From Trichomonas vaginalis G3 (Eukaryota > Parabasalia > Trichomonadida > Trichomonadidae), in contig NC_067206.1 of the NCBI RefSeq assembly GCF_026262505.1, forward strand, positions 24,753,896 through 24,817,895: a DNA stretch of 64,000 nucleotides, read 5' to 3'. Positions 10,601 to 18,615 of this stretch are shown piece after piece. Each line of letters begins with the position of its first letter. Positions within the stretch are counted from its first letter, which is position 1. A program made the position numbers and the translations under genes. The notes below the pieces were generated by a model, which was not told the origin of the DNA, did not search any database, and saw only the letters and a list, made by a program, of their open reading frames with translations.

Positions 10601-11038
10601 TTCAAGATAACCATTTTCTGATGCATAAATGAGTGGAGTATATCCAAAATGATCCTTTGCTTCTTTATCAGCTCCAACAGAGATAAGATATTTAACAACT
10701 TCAAGATGACCATTTCTTGATGCAGAAATGAATGGAGTAGATCCAAATTTATTCTTTGCTTCTTTATCAGCTCCAACAGAGATAAGATATTCAACAACTT
10801 CAAGATGACCATATATTGATGCATAAATGAGTGGAGTATATCCATGATTATCCTTTGCTTCTTTATCAGCTCCAACAGAGATAAGATATTTAACAACTTC
10901 AAGATGACCTTCTCTTGATGCACAAATGAGTGGTGAATCTAAAGATTCTACTTTATAGTTACCACCTTCTATAAGAGATTTAATAAGTCCGAGATTTCCT
11001 TCTTGGCATGCTTGATTAAGGTGAAAATTTGAAAACAT
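7610..11038 (-). CDS. Giant ankyrin-repeat protein (about 33 near-identical repeats)
   Basis: 1,142 residues. After a short cap (MFSNFHLNQACQEGN) come about 33 ankyrin units of 33 residues with core LEVVKYLISVGADKEAKD, ending in the cap ALDVARGSVKEYFLEDKTE. Units differ mainly in the stretch before LEVV, the TPL(I/F)xAS helix, so the conserved frame carries a variable face. One unit has 32 residues (NSYDGTPL). A block of about 12 units is present twice, offset by 1,482 bases (roughly 7,800-8,950 and 9,283-10,430). Ankyrin stacks bind proteins; partner and location cannot be read from sequence. No signal peptide or membrane span. The start is shared with the paralogue at 26,961, and both have GTCAAAAATTTT just before the ATG, an Initiator-like TCA. 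Confidence 0.85.
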   Translation of the reverse strand: MFSNFHLNQACQEGNLGLIKSLIEGGNYKVESLDSPLICASREGHLEVVKYLISVGADKEAKDNHGYTPLIYASIYGHLEVVEYLISVGADKEAKNKFGSTPFISASRNGHLEVVKYLISVGADKEAKDHFGYTPLIYASENGYLEVVKYLISVGANKEAKNNPGYTPLFCASRNGHLEVVNYLISVGADKEAKNNDGDTPLIWASEKGKLEVVKYLISVGADKEAKDTHGYTPLIWASQQGNLEVVKYLISVGADKEAKDNTGSTPLIWASREGHLEVVKYLISVGANKEAKNNPGYTPLFCASRNGHLEVVNYLISVGADKEAKDNHGYTPLFCASEKGKLEVVKYLISVGADKEAKDNTGSTPFISASENGHLEVVKYLISVGANKEAKNNDGYTPLIKASANDHLEVVKYLISVGADKEAKDNNGWTPLIEASSNGHLEVVKYLISVGADKEAKDNHGYTPLIKASANDHLEVVKYLISVGADKEAKDNNGWTPLIEASSNGHLEVVKYLISVGADKEAKDNHGYTPLICASRNGHLEVVNYLISVGADKEAKDNHGYTPLIWASQQGNLEVVKYLISVGADKEAKDNTGSTPLIWASREGNLEVVKYLISVGANKEANSYDGTPLIYASREGHLEVVKYLISVGANKEAKNNPGSTPFISASRNGHLEVVKYLISVGANKEAKDNTGYTPLFCASEKGKLEVVKYLISVGADKEAKDTHGYTPLIWASQQGNLEVVKYLISVGADKEAKDNTGSTPLIWASREGHLEVVKYLISVGANKEAKNNPGYTPLFCASRNGHLEVVNYLISVGADKEAKDNHGYTPLFCASEKGKLEVVKYLISVGADKEAKDNTGSTPFISASENGHLEVVKYLISVGANKEAKNNDGYTPLIKASANDHLEVVKYLISVGADKEAKDNNGWTPLIEASSNGHLEVVKYLISVGADKEAKDNHGYTPLIKASANDHLEVVKYLISVGADKEAKDNNGWTPLIEASSNGHLEVVKYLISVGADKEAKDNHGYTPLICASRNGHLEVVNYLISVGADKEAKDNHGYTPLIWASQQGNLEVVNYLISVGADKEAKDNTGSTPLIFASENDHLEIVKYLISVGADKEAKNNNGWTALDVARGSVKEYFLEDKTE
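7800..10430 (-). repeat. Internal 1,482-base duplication within the ankyrin gene
   Basis: The order of variable unit types (KGK, QQGN, REGH, RNGH, KGK, ENGH, ANDH, SNGH, ANDH, SNGH, RNGH, QQGN) occurs twice. Corresponding positions such as 8,919 and 10,401 are 1,482 bases apart, which is 15 units of 99 bases minus one codon for the 32-residue unit. This indicates block duplication rather than unit-by-unit growth. Confidence 0.75.
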
Positions 11039-11142
11039 TAAAATTTTTGACTAGTAAAAAAAAATGAGAGTCTCTCAAATAACTCAATTATGGACGTGCC
11101 ATTTTTTTGAAAAATGTCCACCACTCCATCCGCTCCAATGTG

Positions 11143-11520
11143 ATGTTATAAACAGAAATTCATGAAAAGTGACACCTCTGAAATTCTAAAATATTCAATT
11201 TTTTTCGCTTTTGAATGAGCACGTTTTCAAAATTTGGTGATAATATTTTACTATGTGTTTTTTTCAATTGTTTTAAAATAAAATTAAATTTTCAATATCT
11301 TATCAAAATACTTTTGAAAAATAATATCAATTAAACCCATATTATTTTAATAAATAGAATTATTTTATAACAAAAAAATAAATTGAGTACATGCTCAAGG
11401 GCTAACAAAATGTTTAAATTATCCTAAAAGAATAGCGCCAACATATTTGTTACCTCTCATAATGCTGTATGGAGTATCGAATTTTTGTCTGAATTCGAAA
11501 TATTTTAAAATATACGAATT
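11143..11520 (+). repeat. Diverged copy of a dispersed repeat shared with 30,650-31,896
   Basis: Begins TAAACAGAAATTCATGAAAA and continues through GTGACACCTC, CTAAAATATT, GAGCACGTTTT and AAAATAATATCA to CATAATGC-GTATGG-GTATCGAATTTTTG. The same ordered blocks occur at the edge and in the arms of the palindrome near 31 kb. Similarity is patchy, so it is an old copy. It sits about 100 bases upstream of the ankyrin gene start. Confidence 0.6.
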
Positions 11521-11524
11521 TTTG

Positions 11525-11701
11525 CAGACTTTTCAGAGAATTGAGCGGGAGCTCAATTCTCTGAAATAGTCTGTTAAAATTTAGTATCTCTGCATTATTT
11601 CAATATAAGCTCCATTTTTAAATAGATTTTAAAAATCGAGCATTGAAAAAGTATGCAGAGATTTTAAAATTTATTACATTTGAGTCTTTTAACTCAAATG
11701 T
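11525..11701. repeat. Three consecutive hairpins
   Basis: First: 11,525-11,573, about 22 paired bases around loop GGGA (TTTCAGAGAATTGAGC pairs with GCTCAATTCTCTGAAA, then CAGACT with AGTCTG past one bulge). Second: about 11,575-11,675, an imperfect inverted repeat centred on ATCTCTGCAT/ATGCAGAGAT. Third: 11,676-11,701, a perfect 10-bp stem ACATTTGAGT/ACTCAAATGT. No gene is attached. Confidence 0.7.
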
Positions 11702-12616
11702 CATAAATTTCAATTCTTAACATGAATTCAAACGCTTTTTAAAATATTTGATAATCTCATTCATTGCTCTTAATTAAATTCAGAAAAGTAATTTTCCTTG
11801 ATTATTTGAAAAGTAGTCAGAAAAGTAATTATTATGTTATGATAGTAGTATTTGTTCATTCGTCATATTTGGTATTTACTTGAGTATTTTACTTAAGTAA
11901 TTCGCCATTTGGCGAAACGTTTTTTAAATCCCTACTCAATTGGAATAAATTTTTCATTTGATATAATCTAATTTGGGGCCTCAGTTGGCTAGGCTTGCCC
12001 TTCGGCCAAGCCTAGCCAACGTCGGCAAAATAAATATATTTTAATTATAAGAAATGAGTTTAATCAAATAAATTTGAATGTAAGTGATTATTATATTTGA
12101 AAGATAATTATGTAAAACATAAGATGGATTTTTTAGCCAAAATATTTTGAGATTTTAGAGATTTTTCGAAAGTAAATCATTTATTAAGAATTTGTTTTGA
12201 AAAGAATACACTTCGATAAGACATTAGATCAGTTTGTTATTTGACAAATTTATGTAATGATCTTTTTGTTTTGAGAAAGTATTTTGGAATTTATGTAATT
12301 TATAAGGATATTTAGGAGCTCTAAAGTTAAAGGTTAATTAAGCATATGATGACAAAGAAATTATTATAGATGAAAATCTATAATTTTAGAATTTTCCAAA
12401 TAAATCTGTAACTAAATGGACATATTGTGAATCATTTAAGGTACAATAGAGCATCAATGAGACATTAGATCAATGTGATGCATTAGAAGTTTGTGCGGAA
12501 AGTCTGGTTAAGAAAAGATGAAAATTATCTGGCATCATTTGGTCGAAATTGGATGAGTATTGCATAAAATAGAGGAGTAAATGATTAACTCAGCACATCA
12601 ATCATTTATAGTTAGT
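11702..12616. other. Spacer with one GC-rich hairpin
   Basis: AT-rich. At 11,984-12,020 GTTGGCTAGGCTTG pairs perfectly with CAAGCCTAGCCAAC across a 9-base loop, a GC-rich stem standing out from its surroundings. It lies between divergent genes, so a transcription terminator is not the obvious reading. Nothing else supported. Confidence 0.55.
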
Positions 12617-12623
12617 TCACTTT
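12617..12623 (+). promoter_or_regulatory. Candidate Initiator of NTF2 gene
   Basis: TCACTTT matches TCAYTWY. It lies 65 bases before the ATG, longer than the usual short trichomonad leader, so moderate support only. Confidence 0.4.
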
Positions 12624-12683
12624 TTCCTGGAAAAAAAAATAGAACTTCAAAGACACAAAACGGTTAGAAGTTTATTAAAAAAA

Positions 12684-13082
12684 ATGAGTCAAGATTCAGC
12701 AGCTCTTGAGGAGTTCGGTAACCAGTTTGTTAAATGGTATTACAATAAGTTCAATCAAGTTAAAGAAGATATTATTCCACTTTACAGACCTGAGTCTCTT
12801 GTTACATTCCAAGAAAATATGATCACAGGATTAATGCCAAATGGCCGTCTCAGTATTGAAGATAAGATTCTTTCTGAGAGTCTTAAATATATGATGAAGT
12901 CACCAACAACTTGGACAATTCAGCCATCTATTTCTAACACAGTTCTTATCTGCGTCCAGGGTACATGCAAAATGACACCAGAAGAGGCTGAAGAACTTGG
13001 TTTCTTCGAGAATTTCATTATTGGTATGGAAGAAGGCAATTTCGTCATTTTGAACCAGATCTTCTCAACATCATCTGTCTAA
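12684..13082 (+). CDS. Nuclear transport factor 2 (NTF2)
   Basis: 132 residues, the normal NTF2 length. The family pattern is visible from start to end: N-terminal helices (FVKWYYNKFNQ), LYRPESLVTFQEN (like the LY-x(5)-L-F region), the TIQPSISNTVLICVQGTCK strands, and a C-terminal NFVILNQIF strand like the family's FRLALHNF. NTF2 is a cone-shaped dimer that carries Ran-GDP into the nucleus through FxFG nucleoporins, so it works with importin-beta receptors such as the one encoded at 23,001-25,568. The stop is TAAAA. An NTF2-fold domain of another kind is possible, but the stand-alone size favours the transport factor. Confidence 0.85.
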   Translation: MSQDSAALEEFGNQFVKWYYNKFNQVKEDIIPLYRPESLVTFQENMITGLMPNGRLSIEDKILSESLKYMMKSPTTWTIQPSISNTVLICVQGTCKMTPEEAEELGFFENFIIGMEEGNFVILNQIFSTSSV

Positions 13083-13514
13083 AAAGATTATTCAATAAAT
13101 AGATATTTAATTTCTCGAATTACATGAAAGAAAAAGATATTTGTTCTTTATTTCGTAATTTTATTTTAATTTTTTTCAATGTTTTTGTATTTGTTCGATT
13201 GTGTCTTAAAAGTTATCTCCAATTGTTTGTATTTGGTCAAGAAAAAAAGTTGGAAAATTAAATTATTCTATAATATTTTTAAATCAACAGAACAACAAAC
13301 AAAACTATAATATATCGCGGGATTTATGTTTTTTGTAAACTTCAATTGGCCGAAAAGCCTTTGTAAAAACTAAAAATTAAGAAATTTTGAAACAGCGTAA
13401 TATCTACGAGGTATTTCTAAAAGAAATTCACCTACATGGTCCTTCCATATCATCCGTTAAAATAATCGATTTGATTTGGATGAAATGTTTGAAAAGGAAA
13501 TAAATAAAAAAAAA
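13083..13514. other. AT-rich spacer between convergent genes
   Basis: 3' ends of NTF2 (plus) and the eIF4E-like gene (minus) face each other. No gene or repeat seen. Confidence 0.6.
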
Positions 13515-13979
13515 TTAAGTAATAGAAGCTCTAGTTATTTGTACATCATCGTCTATTCCAAGAACATCGACTATATTGTCTTCAACAAAGTCCATTAGCC
13601 TCTTATCCTGTACCCAAATTGAAATAATTGCTTCATTATATTTTAATGTAAATCCAGCAACACCTTTATCAAGCCGACCGCCTACACCGGCAAATATTAA
13701 TCGTTCCCATTGGTATAATAGTAATTCTTTCGGAATTGGAATCATTAATATTCCTCCATTCTCCAAATTCGGATCAAATGGATCCATTTTAAATGACTTA
13801 TTGAAAAATCCTACTAATAAGTCAGGTACTTCGTTCGGTTTTTTTAGATGAGTGTATAAATCCCAAAATTGTTCAAGAGATTCGAACCTACCGAGTGTGT
13901 GTAAGCCAGCCTTCTCTGGCTCTTCTTCATTCTCTATTTTATAGAACACTGACCATATAAGCGATAACGGATGACTCAT
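13515..13979 (-). CDS. Divergent eIF4E-family protein
   Basis: 154 residues. The eIF4E layout is clear: HPLSLIWSVFYKIE opens the core, FESLEQFWDLYTHL carries the dorsal Trp that contacts eIF4G or 4E-BP proteins, ENGGILMIPIP follows, then YQWERLIFAGVGG and AIISIWVQDK. By eye alignment the two tryptophans that sandwich the cap in canonical eIF4E are not at their usual places: the first falls in PEKAGLHTLG, and the second aligns with Phe in DPFDP. So it may bind cap weakly or by other contacts, as in atypical eIF4E classes. It is shorter than human eIF4E (217) because it lacks N- and C-terminal tails. The start is the first ATG (13,979). Confidence 0.75.
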   Translation of the reverse strand: MSHPLSLIWSVFYKIENEEEPEKAGLHTLGRFESLEQFWDLYTHLKKPNEVPDLLVGFFNKSFKMDPFDPNLENGGILMIPIPKELLLYQWERLIFAGVGGRLDKGVAGFTLKYNEAIISIWVQDKRLMDFVEDNIVDVLGIDDDVQITRASIT

Positions 13980-14616
13980 TTCGTATTTCTTATCGCTTTC
14001 TGTGTCACTTTTAGTGTGAAATTCATCAAAAAAACAGAATACAATTCAATATCATTTGAGAAGAGTCGGTCTATGTTTCTTTCTTCATGAACATTCAGAA
14101 GGATACTTCCACAAAACGCAACGTCGTTACATCAAGTATTTGATCTCTTATTTCCATGTAGTGATAGCTCTTATTTTTACGCCATAGTGAGGATAAACTA
14201 ATATTTGATTCGTGGAAAATCAAGTGTGGTTTGTTATTGCATTTATACAATTAAAAACATTTGGATAATTGCGAATTAAAATCAAAATGTGTGATATTTG
14301 AGAACATCTCAAATTTTAACTAGTATTATTCGAAAATATGAAATTATAACGGGAAAACCTAATCCATAAAAGATCATTTTTAATTTGAGAAATTTGAATT
14401 TGTATTTTGATGAAATATTTGAATCAATCTCTTCACATGCAGATGAATATGTATTTAATTGATCGTCTTTTAAAATTTATTCGTTATTAGAGATTATTTA
14501 AATCTCATTTCACAATTTGCTTTTGAAATATCATTAAGCTTCTCTTAATCTGTTTTGTAAATGGTATCTTAGAGGAGTGATCTAAAAAAGTATAGTAATG
14601 GGAATAAAAACAAATT
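13980..14616. other. AT-rich spacer, no gene seen
   Basis: Between two minus-strand genes. It must hold the promoter of the eIF4E-like gene. A TCACACT at about 50 bases upstream of its ATG on the minus strand fits the minimal Initiator TCA-Y-W. Confidence 0.45.
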
Positions 14617-15210
14617 TTACACAGAAGGATTAAGAATCAATTGCCAATTTCTATTGTATTCATGAGCCAAAACTTCAGGAGATCTGCCAAGAGTATCAAC
14701 TTCTTTAATCGATGCGTTATTTTCGATTAAGTATCTAGCAATATTTGTATGGCCGTATGCAACGGCAAAATGAAGTGGAGTCCATTTGTATTGCGCTGTT
14801 TGATTTATGTTAATACTTAGCTTACTTGTGATCAAAAATTTAACAACATTAAGATGTCCGCGTGCTGCTGCGACATGGAGAGCAGTTTGGCCTGTTAAAT
14901 CGGCTTTATTAAGTGGTATATTTCTTGTTTGAAGATATTGAAGTATTTCTACCCATCCTCCGTATGCAGCCCAATGAACGCATGAATATCCTGATGGAGT
15001 GTCAACATTCAAATCTGCTCCACATTCTGCAAGATATTTTAAGCAGTCTACCGATCCAAAAGCTGCTGCTGCGTGAACTAAATATCTAATATCGTTGGAT
15101 TGATCAGAAATAGCAGCTTGCTGTGGAACATCACCTTTCAGAAGCTTTTTGAGAGCATCAACATTCCTGTATTTAATATATCCCCATGCTAATTCTAAAT
15201 CTGACTGCAT
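14617..15210 (-). CDS. Small ankyrin-repeat protein
   Basis: About 197 residues from the only good ATG (15,210; the longer reading would start at TTG). Four to five ordinary ankyrin repeats: YLVHAAAAFGSVDCLKYLAE, CVHWAAYGGWVEILQYL, TALHVAAARGHLNVVKFL, TPLHFAVAYGHTNIARYL, then a half repeat. Sequence and codon use differ from the repetitive LISVGADKEA family, so this is an older gene, not a fragment of that family. A TCA-type element (GTCAATTTA) lies about 13 bases upstream of the ATG, like that of the other ankyrin genes. Binding partner unknown. Confidence 0.8.
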   Translation of the reverse strand: MQSDLELAWGYIKYRNVDALKKLLKGDVPQQAAISDQSNDIRYLVHAAAAFGSVDCLKYLAECGADLNVDTPSGYSCVHWAAYGGWVEILQYLQTRNIPLNKADLTGQTALHVAAARGHLNVVKFLITSKLSININQTAQYKWTPLHFAVAYGHTNIARYLIENNASIKEVDTLGRSPEVLAHEYNRNWQLILNPSV

Positions 15211-15862
15211 TAAATAAATTGACAAATTGTCAAATTTGCTCTGAAATCACTTGGATCTTTGTTCAATGATACATAATTTCTACAAAGTTATATTGTGCGT
15301 TTCATTCTCTCTGCCTGAGATGAATATTGCAAGAAATGAGAATATTTTCACACAATATTGGAATCCACTGAAGAACCAATATCTTTTTGGCTCATAATTG
15401 ACCACAGAATTATTGGACCTAATGGATATTGTTAAATAGCTCAATTGTACACAGCATTTTATTAGATTTCAATTTGCTTTTGTAGGTTTCGTAAGATACT
15501 GCATAATGAGCCAAACTTATTCCTAAAAATAAGCATACAACCGATTTTTTGAGGCATTCATCCCTTATTTGATGTGATTTATGCGATTATGAAGAAATTA
15601 ATGGAAATTCTTATTGAAACTATAGAATGAAAACATTCTTTTATTACCACTTTGAATTCTTCATCCAATTTGCCATTTTGTGCAAAAAAAGGGAAAAAAA
15701 TGCATCAAAATCATTATATTATTGTTTGAAAATGTTTTAAATCTAACACATATTCGCATTTGAGAATAAAAGAATAGTTTAAACTCAAAGATGATGTGAT
15801 CACTCAGAAAAAAAACTGGGGATGATTTTGTAAATTTTTGATTGAACACTTATAAATTTATA
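15211..15862. other. Divergent promoter region
   Basis: Holds the starts of the small ankyrin gene (minus) and the TAP42-like gene (plus). AT-rich; no further gene, tRNA or repeat seen. Confidence 0.55.
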
Positions 15863-16789
15863 ATGTCTCAGGATTTCGATGCTGGCGTTTTGCCATTTGC
15901 ATTTTTCAGGCAATGTGAGCTTGATTACAACAAATTAGTTCATAAGCCCGCTAAATCTGAAGAAGATATCGCTACATTAACAAATTTGATTTCACGACTC
16001 GAAAAAGTTTGGGATCATTTTCGTGTTGGCAAGTTCTACTCTCGCAATGAAGAACTTGATGAGTATTCCAACAGTACATTGAGGTTTTTCATGATTCCTT
16101 TCTATATTGGTCGACTTCATCTCAATTTTCAAGGTACAGAGCGTCCTGCTCATCTTGAAGCTGCTGCAGCATATCTCACAGCCTTCTCAGATCAAATGGT
16201 TCAATTCAAAATTGCACAAAAAGAGCTTCCTCCTCCATCAAATCCAACAGAAAGAAGAAATCGTGCGGTGAGTGAATACAACGAGCGTAGAGAGCTTGAG
16301 CAACGCATTGCACGTATGTCAGAGCTTACAAAACCAGGAGAAGAACGTGGCCAACTTGGAGATCAAGTTGATGAGCACGCAGAACGCGAAGCAATCATGG
16401 ATTTACTCAAATTATCTGTTATTGAGGCCAGATCCAGTGCCCGTTCTGCAAATGACGAGCTTCCATTTGCCAAAATGCATGCAGCCGGAATTAAACCAGA
16501 AGAACCAAAGGAACCACCGCGCAAACCATGGTTCCAGCGCATTGATCGTGAACAGATGAGAAATAAGGTCTTTGCTCCACTAGAAGACGTAATGCCAAGA
16601 GAATTACCTCCTGATGACGAAACATTCGCTCAGCCAGGCGCTCCTCCGCCAGATATCAACTCCGAAAACGAAGAAGAAAGAGAAAAAGCGAGAAAGAAAC
16701 GGGCGGAATGGGATGATTGGAAAGATGACCACCCGCCGTTCTCAGTTGATAGCTCATCAGACTGGTACACTAGTGCGAAGAAGAAATGA
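15863..16789 (+). CDS. TAP42/alpha4 (IGBP1) family PP2A regulator
   Basis: 308 residues from the ATG at 15,863; an in-frame TTG at 15,842 is not used. The N-terminal half is a helical TPR-like bundle (STLRFFMIPFYIGRLHLNFQG, then AAAYLTAFSDQMV), followed by charged helices with RRELEQRIARM. The C-terminus has the family hallmark AEWDDWKDDHP. TAP42/alpha4 binds the catalytic subunits of PP2A-like phosphatases, protects them before holoenzyme assembly and links them to TOR signalling in yeast. The region PRKPWFQRIDREQMRNKVF matches the conserved family segment before the acidic tail. Length is close to yeast TAP42 and human alpha4. Confidence 0.88.
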   Translation: MSQDFDAGVLPFAFFRQCELDYNKLVHKPAKSEEDIATLTNLISRLEKVWDHFRVGKFYSRNEELDEYSNSTLRFFMIPFYIGRLHLNFQGTERPAHLEAAAAYLTAFSDQMVQFKIAQKELPPPSNPTERRNRAVSEYNERRELEQRIARMSELTKPGEERGQLGDQVDEHAEREAIMDLLKLSVIEARSSARSANDELPFAKMHAAGIKPEEPKEPPRKPWFQRIDREQMRNKVFAPLEDVMPRELPPDDETFAQPGAPPPDINSENEEEREKARKKRAEWDDWKDDHPPFSVDSSSDWYTSAKKK

Positions 16790-17173
16790 AATAATATTAT
16801 GTAGTTTTGTAAAAGAAATTTCACAAATTTTTATAATTTTTTTGGAAATATATTGGTTCAGAGATTATTCGCTGAAATATAAATGAGTTGGTTAATAATG
16901 ATTCACTGGTTCTTTGTTTATGATGCAAATTCAATAATATTTTTATATTTGGTCATAAAATCCCCATTTTAAATATCAATTTTTTCTATTTTGAGTGTTT
17001 TTAGTTGGGTTGAGTATGATTTTAAGTAATTTGAGATCGAAAAAATCATCGCAATAAAAAAAATTACATCGAAATCATCCGAAATAATGAAAAATGACTA
17101 AGTAATAGTTTTAGTAATAAAAATGTAGCTAACTGTTAGAAATATATATAATTATTTTTACTTGATATTGAAT
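16790..17173. other. AT-rich spacer between convergent genes
   Basis: Lies between the 3' ends of the TAP42-like and 24 kDa subunit genes. Nothing else seen. Confidence 0.6.
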
Positions 17174-17779
17174 TTATGGGAGTGGTCTTGGTGGGTGGGT
17201 GTGAACAGCATCGAGTTCCTTAACGGACTTTCCTGCTTTAACGCATTCAATAATAATCTTAGCTGTCTCAGCTGTCAAGTTCTGATAGTAAACACCGTCG
17301 AGAATCATAACTGGAGCATTAGCGCAAGCGCCGAGGCACTCAACTTCTTCAAGAGTGAACTGGCCATCTGGGGACTTGCCTTCCTTGAATGTGCCGCCAG
17401 TAGCCTTCTGGATGGCTTCCTTAACGTTATCACTGCCTGTGAGATAGCAGGAAAGGCCCTTGCAAACTTCAACAATGTGATTGTTCGGTGGCTGGAAGCG
17501 GAACATAGAATAGAAGCATGCTGTCTCATGGACACGGCCTGCTGTAACGCCAACGATCTTGGAGATAGCCTGAAGAACGCCTGTTGTAAGGTAGCCGCCG
17601 TTTTCACGCTGGCCAAGGTGGAGAAGTGGAATTGTTGCAGCGCGTTTGTTCTCCTTTGGATACTTAGCAAGGATTGCATCGACCTTGGACTGGTCAGAGA
17701 ACTTGAAATCCTTCTGGATAAGAACAGACTTCTTGTTTAATCTGGCAAAGAAGCGGGATGTGTTGACTGAGGCAAGCAT
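17174..17779 (-). CDS. NADH dehydrogenase 24 kDa subunit (NuoE-like), hydrogenosomal
   Basis: 201 residues from the ATG at 17,779. The first residues, MLASVNTSRFFARLNKK, form a short Ser/Arg presequence with an Arg near the cut, as in hydrogenosomal matrix proteins. The body is a thioredoxin-like 2Fe-2S ferredoxin with ligands in VCKGLSC (C-x4-C) and VECLGAC (C-x3-C), plus RVHETACFYSMF, all typical of complex I NuoE/NDUFV2. In trichomonads this subunit pairs with the 51 kDa (NuoF) subunit to oxidise NADH from malate decarboxylation, without a full complex I. GC-richer codons than the neighbours suggest strong expression. Antisense open frames over this gene are shadows of that codon bias. Confidence 0.92.
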   Translation of the reverse strand: MLASVNTSRFFARLNKKSVLIQKDFKFSDQSKVDAILAKYPKENKRAATIPLLHLGQRENGGYLTTGVLQAISKIVGVTAGRVHETACFYSMFRFQPPNNHIVEVCKGLSCYLTGSDNVKEAIQKATGGTFKEGKSPDGQFTLEEVECLGACANAPVMILDGVYYQNLTAETAKIIIECVKAGKSVKELDAVHTHPPRPLP

Positions 17780-18615
17780 TGATAATGTCACTTTTGCCAA
17801 TTTGAGGCCGATATTATTGTTTTTCTCAAAATTGTGAAGTTTATATATCTAGCGGCTGGTAGCTGAGATTCATCCACAACAAATACTGACCTAAATCAAA
17901 AAATGAAAAATTCATCGTATTTTTTGAATGGTCGAATTGTATGAATTCTATTTACTGACTCTTGAAAAGCGACCACACATGAAATTGATAATCTCATCCA
18001 AAATAATTTTGATTTATCAATGCGAGATTGTTATAATGTGTGAATCTTGTATCATGGAGTAACCTACATCGATGTAAACTACTCAAATTATGAAGTTAAA
18101 ATTTACCCATTCTCTTGAAAAAAAAATCGTGTTTGGGATAAATCCTTTTAATATAAGGATCTGGTTAACTGAATGAAAACAATATGCCCAACTGTTTTAA
18201 ATTTCATGTTCTCTTACAATGTTCTTATCTTAGTGTATTTTCGATTCTGATAAATCATATGTTAACTATTATCTACTGTAATGTATTTCCACATGACATC
18301 AATTCATTTATATTTCGATTTTTATGAAATGCCATCAGTAAACAGTTGGCCAGGGAAGTTCAGCTCTGCCATGAAGTTGCAAATGAAGTTTATGCACAAA
18401 TGAATATATACACTCTCGAAAACAATAACGAGTTACTAGATTTTAAATTTAAAACTTTTATTTCAAGAAAATTGACTGTTTTCTCTTTCAAAATCAGTAT
18501 TCTTGCAATCCGTTTGCGTGTGTCATTATTACAAATTTGATAATAACTTTAAAATATTAATACGCATAAAATAATTTCATAATTTTTAACAAATTAAAAG
18601 AACAAAAACATACTT
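17780..18615. other. AT-rich spacer, no gene seen
   Basis: Holds the 24 kDa subunit promoter and the 3' flank of the CEP76-like gene. No convincing gene or repeat. Confidence 0.5.

Noticed and set aside
7642-10923. A second 1,093-codon open frame on the minus strand over the ankyrin gene
   Set aside because: It is the same 99-base repeat read in another phase; with no stop in one unit there is none in 33. It gives a low-complexity Leu/Ile/Lys product without a family, and the shorter ankyrin gene shows the same shadow.
7610-11038. Regular 99-base periodicity suggesting a satellite or CRISPR-like array
   Set aside because: Units are coding ankyrin repeats in one long frame with proper caps; no spacers of unrelated sequence.
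17162-17740. 192-codon plus-strand frame
   Set aside because: Antisense shadow of the 24 kDa subunit gene, caused by its strong codon bias.
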